A stretch of 64,000 bases of DNA from Bacteroidales bacterium (GCA_015061285.1 SUWW01000002.1:155952-219951); one strand, 5' to 3'; shown: positions 51,225-61,038, numbered from the stretch's first letter. Translations and numbers: made by a program. Notes: generated from the sequence alone by a model not told the origin.

Positions 51225-52340
51225 CTAATAATCGCACATAAGTGAGAGTTCGTCATGTGAGATGATTACGCTCACCTTTTTGTTGCTTTTTACGCCAATC
51301 AGACCAATGTTTAGTCCAGCGCCGATGTAGGCTAACGCACGATAGCAGTCGTTTTCTGGTGAGACGAAATTGTCTCTTACAGTGCTTGCAATTATCTCGT
51401 TATCGACGTTTGGGCAGTTTTCAAAACCTTCGTTTATCCAAAATTCAATGTTCACTAAGTTTCTATCGTCATCGTAGCCAGTAACGCCCTTGAAGGTTAT
51501 CATTTCGTTAGGATTGTATGAGTCTGCACTGCCGTTGTCCAATACTTCCAAAATACGCTTAACAGTCCAGCCGTCATCGAATTTTAGGTCGATGCCTATT
51601 TTCGAAGCAATGCTTATGCTTGGCAATTTGCCCATTTTTACATCGTCGGTGCCATCGGTCGAAAACAGATAGTAGAGATCTCTGCCGCTAAGGGCCATTT
51701 GTAGCCAAAGAGTTTCGTTAGTCTTACCTAATTTTTTGTCGTTTAACTGATGCGTAATGTCTTTAGAAATAAGATTAGGAATGTCGTTTTCGTTCAATTT
51801 GCGGAAGAATTTTTTGCTCACTTTGAAGCAATTAACAATATCGTTGCTTTTGTCGTAGATGATGATTTTCGTCAAGATTCGACCATCGCCCATATTAATT
51901 GGCCAATTGTTGCTTTGGCTTGATATGTAAGTATCGATAATTTTTGATGCTTTCATAGTAGTTGTAAGTGCATCGAGCATTTTTTGATGGCTGAAAAAGA
52001 GACTGCCTAAATACTTTTCGTCTTGGCTGTAGAGAAGAAATACCAAATGACGTTTGGCATCTACACACATTTGCATAATAGGAATTTCAATTTTGGTAGG
52101 ATGCGTGTAGTTATACCTGATAGTAGTATATAATTGGTCAATCAGATCGGTGTTGCGCAGGATAAGAGTCTGTTTCAGGCACTTATCGTCGGTGCGCACT
52201 TGAGTTAGCGTAGCCTCATCATTGAATTCGCGAGGTAAGTATTCTTGCGATTGAGCAACAAATTCGTCAAAAGTAGGGTGTTGGGCAGAGGCTGTAGCTG
52301 CAATTAATACAGCAACAAAAATTAGCGTAAGTGTTTTCAT
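51225..52340 (-). CDS. Exported protein of unknown function
   Basis: The 371-residue protein has a signal peptide (ends TASAQ) and no membrane helix afterwards. It is rich in charged residues and beta strands, with no domain that I recognise. Repeated KMGKLPSISIASKIGIDLKF-like segments are not clear repeats. It ends 25 bp before the four-helix membrane protein gene, so the two likely work in the same compartment. Confidence 0.65.
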   Translation of the reverse strand: MKTLTLIFVAVLIAATASAQHPTFDEFVAQSQEYLPREFNDEATLTQVRTDDKCLKQTLILRNTDLIDQLYTTIRYNYTHPTKIEIPIMQMCVDAKRHLVFLLYSQDEKYLGSLFFSHQKMLDALTTTMKASKIIDTYISSQSNNWPINMGDGRILTKIIIYDKSNDIVNCFKVSKKFFRKLNENDIPNLISKDITHQLNDKKLGKTNETLWLQMALSGRDLYYLFSTDGTDDVKMGKLPSISIASKIGIDLKFDDGWTVKRILEVLDNGSADSYNPNEMITFKGVTGYDDDRNLVNIEFWINEGFENCPNVDNEIIASTVRDNFVSPENDCYRALAYIGAGLNIGLIGVKSNKKVSVIISHDELSLMCDY

Positions 52341-52381
52341 AATTGTTGTGTTGTGTTTGGCTTTGTGTGTGATATTTATGC

Positions 52382-53302
52382 TTATTCGTATGCATATCTG
52401 CCATTGTAAGAGTCGTAGGCTACGTAGCCATCTTCGTTGGTTTCATAAGTATAATTATATGTGTAAGAACCAGAATATGTTTCTCCGCCAATTCTACCTT
52501 CAGCGTATTCTTCAGAGCATTTTGTTACAAAGTGCAAGCTGCCTTTACCCAGCATACCCAATACGGACAATAGGCCATCGCACTCGCCTACATTTATTAT
52601 AGCGCCACTCTCAATGGTGTTTTGTCCATTATGGTTTATGTCGTTACTCGTCTGACAATTTTTTGTCCAAGTGTTGAAGCGCTTGTGTGTTCTGGATGAG
52701 CCGTCGGTTTGTGTCTTTTCCACAACACAAGTTTCATCTTTTTTTACTTTCACAAGATCTCCGTTTTTCCACGTAACAATGCGAGTTCCAATAGTTTTAT
52801 AAGTATCAATTTCGCCCGTCAATATCTCTTTGTCACAATAATATTCGTTGTACGACACTTGCGTTATTCTTCCATTGATGTCGTAGGTAATGTCGCGTTT
52901 TTCGGTATAGTTGTAGGCAAAATTGTCTTCGTCGTATACAGCATTCCCTTCAACGCAATAGCTTGTTACATAGCCTTCAGGCGAGAAAGAAAAGTTGAAA
53001 AGTTTAATATCGTACGATTCCGAAGAGAGTTTTGTCTTTTCAATGGAGAAAGGATTGTAATTGATTTTGTAAGTAATATTCGCGTTAGAGGATTTTACAC
53101 TGGTAAGTCTATTAGCATCGTCGTAGAAAAAGTTATATTCGTCTATACTTGCTACACGTTTAGTCTTAGCATCACCATTCAAATTTTCGTTTGTGGCGAA
53201 TGCCGTTGCCGACTCTTCTTCGTAGTTGTCGCATGAGAGTAGGACTGCTGTTGCAAATGCTGCACATGCGGCAAATGCCCCTGAAAGCAAGATTCTCTTC
53301 AT
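52382..53302 (-). CDS. Lipoprotein with YD/RHS-like strand repeats (DUF4595-like)
   Basis: The 306-residue protein has a lipoprotein signal with lipobox VLLSC at about residue 24. Repeated beta segments of the YNFFYDDANRLTSVKSSNANITYKI and TYDINGRITQVSYN kind follow, typical of the DUF4595/YD-repeat lipoproteins of Bacteroidales. It should be anchored in the outer membrane. Function is unknown. It lies 41 bp before the secreted protein gene on the same strand. Confidence 0.75.
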   Translation of the reverse strand: MKRILLSGAFAACAAFATAVLLSCDNYEEESATAFATNENLNGDAKTKRVASIDEYNFFYDDANRLTSVKSSNANITYKINYNPFSIEKTKLSSESYDIKLFNFSFSPEGYVTSYCVEGNAVYDEDNFAYNYTEKRDITYDINGRITQVSYNEYYCDKEILTGEIDTYKTIGTRIVTWKNGDLVKVKKDETCVVEKTQTDGSSRTHKRFNTWTKNCQTSNDINHNGQNTIESGAIINVGECDGLLSVLGMLGKGSLHFVTKCSEEYAEGRIGGETYSGSYTYNYTYETNEDGYVAYDSYNGRYAYE

Positions 53303-53660
53303 ACTGCTTTATATTTATGTTAATAATTCATTGTGTGTTGAGCGTGCAATTTATACATAAATTTACAATTGATGCTGGGTTGACTCTATATTTAACATTA
53401 TCAATATTATACAATAGTCCTAAAAATTTTGTTGAGACATAATAGCAACGAAGTTTGTAGCTATTTGTGTCTGTTTTGTAATAATTGGTTAACAATGCTT
53501 AATTTTGTGCGCATTACTAACAGAGCTAATCATACCCAATAGGAGTATAAAAATTATCGTAGTTAAGCATAGTTGAGTAGCTGGATAACCTATTCAATGA
53601 ATAGCTTTGTGTTTGCTACTATTCAATGTTATTTGTGAATAATTATCAATATATATAATA
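53303..53660. other. Gene-free upstream region of the esterase gene
   Basis: It contains a promoter (53475-53507) and an inverted repeat ATGCTTAA (53495-53502) / TTAAGCAT (53563-53570). It also has a perfect hairpin CTATTCA-A-TGAATAG (53590-53604) and a second CTATTCAATG at 53619. No ORF is supported. Confidence 0.65.
53475..53507 (+). promoter_or_regulatory. Promoter of the double esterase gene
   Basis: TTTG (53475-53478), a 21-nt spacer and TAATTTTG (53500-53507) match the consensus. The leader would be about 145 nt and contains the inverted repeats of this region. Confidence 0.6.
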
Positions 53661-55301
53661 ATGAAAATCAACCTACTAACTGTTGTATCTCTATTTACTA
53701 TGCTGTCGTGTGTGACGGCACAGGAGTCAAAGAATGCCAAACTTGAAGCAATTGAAGACGTAAATAAAGTTACCGACCTTACACTCGATAGTCTCGATAA
53801 AGTGCGTCAGGCGCGCATAGAGCCAGGGACAAGCCGCAAAGAGGGACGCCCCGTGCTTTTTCTTATAGGCAATTCCACAATGCGTAATGGTACGTTGGGT
53901 AATGGCAATAATGGTCAATGGGGCTGGGGCTATTATGCCGAAGATTATTTCGATAAAGAGAAAATATCGGTAGAGAATCAGGCACTTGGCGGCACAAGTA
54001 GTCGCACCTTCTATCGTCGACTTTGGCCCGATATTCGTAAAGCTATCATGCCTGGCGACTGGGTTATAATAAGCATCGGTCATAACGATAATGGACCATT
54101 TGATAGTGGGCGTGCACGTGCATCAATAAAGGGCATTGGCACCGATTCTCTTGAAGTTACTATAAAAGAGACAGGTGTGCACGAAGTAGTTTATAGCTAT
54201 GGCGAATATCTTCGTAGATACATAAGAGAGACTCGCGAACGAGGTGGAAATCCAGTGCTTATGTCGCTCACACCGCGTCATGCACGCGAAGCAGACGGGA
54301 AAAATCAGCGCAAGACAGAGACGTTTACTCTTTGGGCAAAACAGGTGGCAGAGCAGATGAATGTACCATTTATCGATCAAGAAAAAATATCAGCCGAGAA
54401 ACTCGATAAGTTTACCCAATGGAAATACGACTATCATTTTTTCATCGACAATATACACACAAGTCGTTTTGGCGCAGAACTTAACGCACGTTCGGCAGCC
54501 GAAGGAATAGCAGCATACGATAAGAGTGGCCTCGAATATTTGCAAAGTTGCCTTGTGTCTGGCGCTATTTGTCCTAAGGTTAACGTAGCTCGCAAAAAAG
54601 GTCGCCCAATGGTATTTATCACTGGCGATAGTACGGTGAAGAATGAAGATAAGAATCCAGATGGTATGTGGGGCTGGGGTAGTCAGGCTGCAACAGTATT
54701 CGATACCACTAAAATTACACCTGTTAACTGGGCAAAAGCTGGACGCTCGTGTCGTACTTATCTAAACGAAGGTCGTTGGGATCAAGTGTATAACTCAATA
54801 GAACCAGGCGATTTTGTTCTTATTCAATTCGGTCATAACGATATTGGCGGCATTGATAAAGACAAAGAACGTGGCGAAATAGCCTGTACTTCAGATACTT
54901 GCCATGTATACAAATCGGCCAAGACAGGTAAATACGAAGTGGTCTATTCGTTTGGTTGGTATTTGCGTAAATTTATCGACGATGTACGCGAGAAAGGAGG
55001 AACGCCTATTTTGGTAAGTCTCACACCTCGCAACGAATGGCCAAATGGCAAGATAGAACGTCGCAACGATTCTTATGGCAAATGGTATCGCGAAGTGGTA
55101 GAACAAACAGGTGTTGAGTTCGTCGATTTGCATAATATCTCGGCTGATGCGCTCGATAAAATTGGTCAGAAAAAGGCTGCTGCATATTACAATCACGACC
55201 ATACGCACACTTCGCTCAAAGGTGCAAAACTCAATGCCAAAAATATTGGAGTCGGATTGCGTGAAATAAAATCCGATTTGGCAAAGTATCTCAAGAAATA
55301 A
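53661..55301 (+). CDS. Double SGNH esterase, rhamnogalacturonan acetylesterase-like (CE12)
   Basis: The 546-residue protein has a signal peptide (ends VTAQ) and two complete SGNH domains. Domain 1 (about 65-300) has FLIGNSTMRNG, ISIGHNDNGPFD and DNIHTSRFGAELNA. Domain 2 (about 310-546) has FITGDSTVKNE, IQFGHNDIGGID and NHDHTHTSLKGAKLNA. The catalytic Ser, Asn and Asp/His are present in both, so both may be active. CE12 enzymes deacetylate rhamnogalacturonan or xylan. It starts the cluster with the glycosidase genes downstream and is followed by a strong terminator. Confidence 0.88.
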   Translation: MKINLLTVVSLFTMLSCVTAQESKNAKLEAIEDVNKVTDLTLDSLDKVRQARIEPGTSRKEGRPVLFLIGNSTMRNGTLGNGNNGQWGWGYYAEDYFDKEKISVENQALGGTSSRTFYRRLWPDIRKAIMPGDWVIISIGHNDNGPFDSGRARASIKGIGTDSLEVTIKETGVHEVVYSYGEYLRRYIRETRERGGNPVLMSLTPRHAREADGKNQRKTETFTLWAKQVAEQMNVPFIDQEKISAEKLDKFTQWKYDYHFFIDNIHTSRFGAELNARSAAEGIAAYDKSGLEYLQSCLVSGAICPKVNVARKKGRPMVFITGDSTVKNEDKNPDGMWGWGSQAATVFDTTKITPVNWAKAGRSCRTYLNEGRWDQVYNSIEPGDFVLIQFGHNDIGGIDKDKERGEIACTSDTCHVYKSAKTGKYEVVYSFGWYLRKFIDDVREKGGTPILVSLTPRNEWPNGKIERRNDSYGKWYREVVEQTGVEFVDLHNISADALDKIGQKKAAAYYNHDHTHTSLKGAKLNAKNIGVGLREIKSDLAKYLKK

Positions 55302-55332
55302 AGTGTTTTAACTCATATACTCATCAATCCGT

Positions 55333-55375
55333 TGGAATCCTACGCGTAAACCCGAGTGTAGGATTCCATTTTTTC
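55333..55375 (+). terminator. Terminator after the double esterase gene
   Basis: An 11-bp perfect stem (TGGAATCCTAC / GTAGGATTCCA) with a 14-nt loop is followed by T6. Confidence 0.85.
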
Positions 55376-55395
55376 TGTAAAAAATATACCTAAGT

Positions 55396-57495
55396 ATGTT
55401 ACAAAAAACAATTATGATGATGCTAACTGTGGCATCGTTAAGTGGATGCGTACAAGAGAAGATAGATCGAGAGGCTCTTGTACGCCGTAATAACCCCAAT
55501 ATTCTTACTGTCGATACGCTTTCGAGTTTGACCGTCGGTAATGGAGGCTTTGCTTTTACTGTAGATATTACAGGATTGCAGACTTTTCCTGTGTATTATA
55601 AAAATGGTGTACCTCTCGGCACAATGAGCGATTGGGGTTGGCATAGCTTCGATAACCCCGATTCACTACGTTTCGAAGAGACACTCCGCAATGATGTAGA
55701 ACTTCATGGCCACGACGAACTATATAGCCGACAAATTAGAGACGATGAGCGTGGACAAGCTGCCTCTGAGTGGTATCGTGTTAATCCGCACCGAGTTCAT
55801 CTTGGTACAATCGGTTTTGCTCTAAGCGATTCGGCTTTGCAATATATTGAAATTCAGCAAAATGAATTGGATATGTATGCTGGTATTATACATAGTCAAT
55901 TCAATGTAGGCAATGAGGCCTATTCGGTGAAGACGGCATGTCATCCCACATACGATGCCATAAGCACTCATGTGAAAAATGCTTCACGTACTCCACTCGT
56001 AATACGTTTTCCGTATCCAACAGGCGCACATTCCGATGACGCTTGCGATTGGAGTGAAGGAAAAGCTCATTCTACCGTGCTCGAAACATCAAAAGGTATA
56101 GTAGTGCACAGAAAAATTGGTGACTTTACCTACAATGTGAATATATACACAGAAAATGAATTTGAAGTTAAGCAACGTGCGTATAATGAGATAGTTATAG
56201 AGCCTAAATGCGACGAATACTCTCTCTCTGTTCTATTTGAACCCGACACAGCTCAAAAAACAATCGATAAAATCGATGTAGCTGAAACTTTTGAAGCATC
56301 TGCAAAACATTGGTCGGATTTCTGGAATACAGGTGCAGTTGTCGATTTTAGCCGTTGTACCGACGATAGAGCCAAAGAATTGGAACGTAGGGTAGTGCAG
56401 AGTCAGTATCTGTTGGCTACCAATTGTTCTGGTGACACGCCTCCACAAGAGACAGGACTTACATACAATTCATGGTTTGGCAAATTCCATCTTGAGATGA
56501 TTTATTGGCATCAGGCGTGGTTGCCATTGTGGGGACATGCCGATATGCTTAGCCATACGTTGGCATGGTATCACCAAGCAGAAGCAAATGCGCGTAGAAT
56601 AGCCGAACGACAAGGATATGCTGGTGTGCGATGGATGAAGATGACCGACCCTTCGTCGATAGAAGCTCCCTCGAATGTGGGAAGTTATCTCATTTGGCAA
56701 CAACCACATCTGATTTTGCTTTCAGAGTATGTCTATCGTGCCACGAATTCAGAAAACTTCTTGCGCGATATGTATCCACTCATCAACGAAACGGCTGAGT
56801 TCATGGCCGATTTTGTGAAAACCGATAGCGCAGGGCGTTACATTTTGCAAGGGTTTATTCCTGCACAAGAGACACTTCGCGCTCGCGATGTGGTGAACGC
56901 ACCTTTTGAACTCTCATATTGGCATTTTGGACTCTCTATAGCGCAACTTTGGCGCGAACGAATGGCTCTTCAGCGCGTGGCAGAATGGGACTCAATAGTC
57001 GCAAATCTTGCGCCTTTGGCTTATAATGATAGTAACCTCTATCTTGCAGCCGAAACGGCAACCGAAACCTATAGCGACATTCGCTTCACCTCCGACCATC
57101 CTGCCGTGCTTGGCGCATTGGGCATTCTGCCTCTTACCAATCAAATCGACACAGCTATAATGAAGAATACTCTGCGTTGGGTGCACGACAATTGGAACTG
57201 GAATAAAACGTGGGGTTGGGATTATCCTATGGCTGCTATGTGCGCTACACGCCTCGGCGAACCCGAAATGGCTGTAGATATGTTGCTTATGGATAAACGA
57301 ACAAATACCTATTTGCCCAATGGACATAACTATCAAGATGGTCGGTTGCGTATATACTTGCCTGGAAACGGCGGACTATTAACTACCATAGCTCTTATGT
57401 GTGCAGGTTGGGATGGGTGTGACATCGAAAATCCAGGTTTCCCTAAAGATGGCTCGTGGAACCTGCGTTGGGAAGGTCTGCAGCGATTGCCATAA
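55396..57495 (+). CDS. Six-hairpin glycosidase-like lipoprotein
   Basis: The 699-residue protein has a lipoprotein signal with lipobox SLSGC near residue 17. The N-terminal region is REALVRRNNPNILTVDTLSSLTVGNGGFAF then DITGLQTFPVYYKNG, seen in a Bacteroidota family of uncharacterised glycosidases. The C-terminal half is an (alpha/alpha)6-type toroid with Trp-rich helices (MIYWHQAWLPLWGHADML; NWNWNKTWGWDYPMAAMCATR), like GH95 or GH65. Candidate acids include Asp/Glu near these segments; I cannot assign them. It follows the esterase and is convergent with the GH31 gene. Confidence 0.7.
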   Translation: MLQKTIMMMLTVASLSGCVQEKIDREALVRRNNPNILTVDTLSSLTVGNGGFAFTVDITGLQTFPVYYKNGVPLGTMSDWGWHSFDNPDSLRFEETLRNDVELHGHDELYSRQIRDDERGQAASEWYRVNPHRVHLGTIGFALSDSALQYIEIQQNELDMYAGIIHSQFNVGNEAYSVKTACHPTYDAISTHVKNASRTPLVIRFPYPTGAHSDDACDWSEGKAHSTVLETSKGIVVHRKIGDFTYNVNIYTENEFEVKQRAYNEIVIEPKCDEYSLSVLFEPDTAQKTIDKIDVAETFEASAKHWSDFWNTGAVVDFSRCTDDRAKELERRVVQSQYLLATNCSGDTPPQETGLTYNSWFGKFHLEMIYWHQAWLPLWGHADMLSHTLAWYHQAEANARRIAERQGYAGVRWMKMTDPSSIEAPSNVGSYLIWQQPHLILLSEYVYRATNSENFLRDMYPLINETAEFMADFVKTDSAGRYILQGFIPAQETLRARDVVNAPFELSYWHFGLSIAQLWRERMALQRVAEWDSIVANLAPLAYNDSNLYLAAETATETYSDIRFTSDHPAVLGALGILPLTNQIDTAIMKNTLRWVHDNWNWNKTWGWDYPMAAMCATRLGEPEMAVDMLLMDKRTNTYLPNGHNYQDGRLRIYLPGNGGLLTTIALMCAGWDGCDIENPGFPKDGSWNLRWEGLQRLP

Positions 57496-57521
57496 TAATT
57501 ATATACATACTTATACAAAAT

Positions 57522-57559
57522 AGAGGTTGCTCCAATCACGGAACAACCTCTTTGTTTTT
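57522..57559. terminator. Terminator between the six-hairpin glycosidase and GH31 genes
   Basis: AGAGGTTG pairs with CAACCTCT, continued by TCC / GGA with one mismatch, then TTGTTTTTG. It lies between convergent genes. Confidence 0.75.
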
Positions 57560-57605
57560 GATTGCGAAATCAATTGCTTGATTCTATTGCATTGAGTGAC
57601 ATCGG

Positions 57606-59936
57606 TTACAACTTGATTTTCACCTCATTGCCGTTGTGATGCACCATTTTAGAAGTGCCGTCGGGTAGCATGACATTGAATGTACGTTCGAGTATCATGC
57701 CTTTGTATCCGCCTTGTCGTGGACTGATGGTGAGCGTGCGGCTGCGGTCGTTCCACGAGAAAATGATGGTTGCGTGATAGCCGTTTTCGTAATTATAATT
57801 ATCGCCTTCATCCTCGTAGAGTGTGAACTCGCCATCGGCGCCCGGATAGATGCGAATTTCGAGGTTGTCCCACGTTTTTTCGCCTACATATTGCATTTCA
57901 GGTCCGAGAGGCAAAATGCTGCCAGCACGCACAAACATTGGCACACGGTCGATATTTGTAGCTATAGTTATGTCGCGGCCGCCCTTTAGTCGCTCACCGG
58001 TCCAGAAGTCGTACCAATCGGCGCCTTTAGGTAGGTATTTAGTGGCAGATTTCGTAGCTGTCCAATCAATTGTGAATTGTGAATCGTCAATTGCCAATTC
58101 TTTCTTGTTCCAGCCTGTCATAGCATCTTCGCGAATGATTTTTTCTTGCGTATACTGAGCTTCAACTATCGGACAAGCAAGAATCTCGCTGCCGAAAAGG
58201 AACTCGTCGGTCATATTCCATACGCGCTTATCGGTGGCAAAATCGCTGAAGAGTGGGCGCAGATAGCTACCGTTGGCCGAAGTAACTTGCCATGCTGTGC
58301 TATATAAATATGGAATCAGACGATAGCGCAAACGAATCATCTTTTCTATGGCATCGTAGATAGGCTCGCCCTTTGTGCCAAATTGCCAAATCTCGCGTGG
58401 CGCATCAGCTCCATGACTACGGAAGACTGGACAAAACAATCCGTATTGCATCCAACGTACATACAATTCTTGATATTGAGGGTTTTGAGGAGCCGAACCG
58501 CTACCACGAGTGTTGTACGAACCGCAGAAGAAGCCACCTATGTCGGTGTTGAAGTTAGGGTTGCCAGTGAGCGAGAAACTCAAACCTGCTGGGATTTGCT
58601 TGCGCAACATATCCCACGACGACGCTACGTCGCCGCTCCACATGTTGGATCCATAGTGCTGTTGCCCAGCAAAACTGCTTCGTGTCATTATGAATACGCG
58701 CTTGTCCGTAGATGTCTGACGCTGCTTCTCGTACACGCCGCGCACTGTGGCGTATGGGAAAGCGTTGCGTTGAGAGCGCCATGTACCGCCATAAACATTG
58801 TGGTCGTAGTCCGATTCGCGCGGATTGAAAAAGTCGGGGTCGGTAGAGTCCATCCACCAAGCATCGGTGCCATAGTCGAACAGACGTTTCAGGTGTTTCC
58901 AATAAATATCGCGAGCCTCAGGATTGAAGGCGTCGTAGACCTTCACGCCCGAAGGATATTCCATAATTGGTGGCCAGACATGCGAAATACCGCTCTGTGG
59001 CCATGTCTCTATTGGCAAAAGCAGACCTTTGGCGTCGAGTTCGCGGAACTGCTGCGTCATCGGACCAAAACTTGCCCAAATGGAGATCATAAAATGAGCA
59101 TGCTTTTTATGCACATTATCAATGAGTTGACGACCTTTGGCGAAATCTTCAGCCAAGAAATCCATAGCGTTCCATAGGTAGTTCGATCCCCAATATTGCC
59201 AGTCTTGAATTATACCATCGAGAGGAACATTCAGTTCGCGATACTTATCTACGATAGACTCCGTTTCGGCTGCCGATTTGTAGCGCTCTTTCGATTGCCA
59301 AAATCCGTATGTCCAAAGCGGAAACATAGGCACATCGCCAGTAAGCGCACGCATCTGAGCAACGACGCCATCGGCCGAACCGCCATACATAAAATAGTAG
59401 TCGATGCCATTGCCGCATTCGCTGTTGAACGTCATTCCATTGGCATCGTCGTCGAACTGCGTAGGGGAGTAGTTTTCCCAATAGATACCCCAACCTTTGA
59501 TGCTCTGCAAAACGTTCTGAAAATCTTCGAGATTCGACTGCTCCATACGTTTGTGGCATCCGCGGCGGTTCATCTGTCCGTCTTGAATAGTGCCCAGACC
59601 ATATATAGCCTCGTCTTTATCGAGCGTGAATGTTTGGCGCGCGTCATTTATATCGCACGATTTTTCGCGCAACAACACTTTGCCGTTGGCTGTTAGGAAT
59701 GTCAAATTGCCCGTTTGGGTATCTTTGCGTACAGTCAAAACGTTGCTACTCACGTCGTTGCCTTTGCGCGTAACGTTGACCTGTTGTGGAGTCGCCGTCA
59801 CAACAAGGCTCTTTGTAGGTTGCCCCTTGACGATGTGTACGATGTTAGGGGTGATGAATTCGATTGACTCCTCTTGTGCCCAAACCGCGGACGTAGCAAG
59901 TAAGGCGACACCGAGCGTTAGAATTGATTTTCTCAT
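57606..59936 (-). CDS. Glycoside hydrolase family 31 (alpha-glucosidase/alpha-xylosidase type)
   Basis: The 776-residue protein has a signal peptide (ends SAVWAQ) and a galactose-mutarotase-like N-terminal domain (about 25-190). The catalytic barrel has the nucleophile Asp in DAWWMDSTDPDFF and the acid/base Asp in MWSGDVASSWDML. TDIGGFF and PVFRSHGADAPREIW follow. C-terminal beta domains complete it (LPKGADWYDFWTGERLKGG). It is exported, so acts on oligosaccharides in the periplasm. The FRSHG loop is typical of the Bacteroidota GH31 group that includes xyloglucan-type alpha-xylosidases; the exact substrate is open. Confidence 0.92.
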   Translation of the reverse strand: MRKSILTLGVALLATSAVWAQEESIEFITPNIVHIVKGQPTKSLVVTATPQQVNVTRKGNDVSSNVLTVRKDTQTGNLTFLTANGKVLLREKSCDINDARQTFTLDKDEAIYGLGTIQDGQMNRRGCHKRMEQSNLEDFQNVLQSIKGWGIYWENYSPTQFDDDANGMTFNSECGNGIDYYFMYGGSADGVVAQMRALTGDVPMFPLWTYGFWQSKERYKSAAETESIVDKYRELNVPLDGIIQDWQYWGSNYLWNAMDFLAEDFAKGRQLIDNVHKKHAHFMISIWASFGPMTQQFRELDAKGLLLPIETWPQSGISHVWPPIMEYPSGVKVYDAFNPEARDIYWKHLKRLFDYGTDAWWMDSTDPDFFNPRESDYDHNVYGGTWRSQRNAFPYATVRGVYEKQRQTSTDKRVFIMTRSSFAGQQHYGSNMWSGDVASSWDMLRKQIPAGLSFSLTGNPNFNTDIGGFFCGSYNTRGSGSAPQNPQYQELYVRWMQYGLFCPVFRSHGADAPREIWQFGTKGEPIYDAIEKMIRLRYRLIPYLYSTAWQVTSANGSYLRPLFSDFATDKRVWNMTDEFLFGSEILACPIVEAQYTQEKIIREDAMTGWNKKELAIDDSQFTIDWTATKSATKYLPKGADWYDFWTGERLKGGRDITIATNIDRVPMFVRAGSILPLGPEMQYVGEKTWDNLEIRIYPGADGEFTLYEDEGDNYNYENGYHATIIFSWNDRSRTLTISPRQGGYKGMILERTFNVMLPDGTSKMVHHNGNEVKIKL

Positions 59937-59967
59937 TGATTATAAAATTGTAATTAGACCAGTGGCG

Positions 59968-60000
59968 CAAATTTATAAGTTACGAAATATGAATTACAAA
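59968..60000 (-). promoter_or_regulatory. Promoter of the GH31 gene
   Basis: On the minus strand TTTG (60000-59997), a 21-nt spacer and TAAATTTG (59975-59968) match the consensus, 31 bp before the ATG. Confidence 0.6.
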
Positions 60001-60009
60001 CTTCTGTTG

Positions 60010-60858
60010 CTACTCTTTAGCTTGTTTGCGAATTTGTCTTATGATAGCTTTCGTTTTATCTAATCGTTTGCTTCCATAAACTATAGCAGCATCGTAGCCT
60101 TGGGCTCTTTGTTTCTGCTCTTCGGTGAATATGTATAAATAAGATGGCCAACCATAGCCCTCAACCGAAAAATAGTAGTTTTTGTCGCGCATAAGTCTAC
60201 CTCCGTTGCTATTGAAGAAAGCGACTTTCTTGCCTACAAAATCAAAGAAATCTATACCATTTTTGCTTGCGAAAACATTCAGGCGTTGTCCTTCGCTTTC
60301 GGTTAGGCGAACATCGTTGTTCTCCTCGTGTTTATATTCGATAGAAATTTTAGTATCCAGCAAAAAATATCGTTGCTGTTCATAACGTTGAAGTTTGAAG
60401 CAGATAGGAATCTGGAAGTCGCTATACACAGGTTTGCTGCCACTATATGCTGGATTGAAGTCAATGTATTTCACTACGCGAAGAGCCTCTTTGTCCAACG
60501 CAGCTATGCCGGTGCTAAGTGCTATTTGATGATTGAACGTCTTGCCAAGCGTATCAATTTCGAAATAGACATAGCATTGCCGTTCCTCACCTTGCAAAAT
60601 ATTTACGTCGTAGTTAAGCCACCCTTCAACATAATGTGGTAACTCACCTGATGAAATTCTCTTGGGCGTAGGAAGTGTTTCCTCAAAGTTATCTATGAAT
60701 ACTTTTCCCCTCAATTCTTTCATTTTCAGAAAGGCTTGGTATTTGGGGTCGTCTATTCGAGTGGAGTCGATTGTTTGGGCATAAGTATATATCGAAAAGC
60801 ATCCCCAAACTGATAGCAATAAGAATTTAGTGTAGCAAGCAATAACTGTATTTTTCAT
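60010..60858 (-). CDS. Exported TonB C-terminal domain protein
   Basis: The 282-residue protein has a signal peptide (ends YTYAQ) instead of the membrane anchor of a true TonB. The TonB_C fold at about 75-160 is clear: CYVYFEIDTLGKTFNHQIAL, ALDKEALRVVKYIDFNPAYS and DFQIPICFKL. The remaining 120 residues are not recognised and end in a basic helix (KTKAIIRQIRKQAKE). It may be a periplasmic structural protein rather than an energy transducer. A TATTTTTG -7 box lies on the minus strand at 60908-60915. Confidence 0.75.
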   Translation of the reverse strand: MKNTVIACYTKFLLLSVWGCFSIYTYAQTIDSTRIDDPKYQAFLKMKELRGKVFIDNFEETLPTPKRISSGELPHYVEGWLNYDVNILQGEERQCYVYFEIDTLGKTFNHQIALSTGIAALDKEALRVVKYIDFNPAYSGSKPVYSDFQIPICFKLQRYEQQRYFLLDTKISIEYKHEENNDVRLTESEGQRLNVFASKNGIDFFDFVGKKVAFFNSNGGRLMRDKNYYFSVEGYGWPSYLYIFTEEQKQRAQGYDAAIVYGSKRLDKTKAIIRQIRKQAKE

Positions 60859-61038
60859 GATTGGAGAGCATTGGGTTATAAAACTGTAAAAATCATTTGT
60901 CTACGCGCAAAAATAAACATTTAATTACCATTCGAACGTGCAACGTAATTATGGAAAATTACTAGTTTGATGGAATGGATTTCTTCGCCTGTAATTTGAG
61001 GAAAATTGTTGAGTTACGATGGGTAAAATGTAGCTTAT

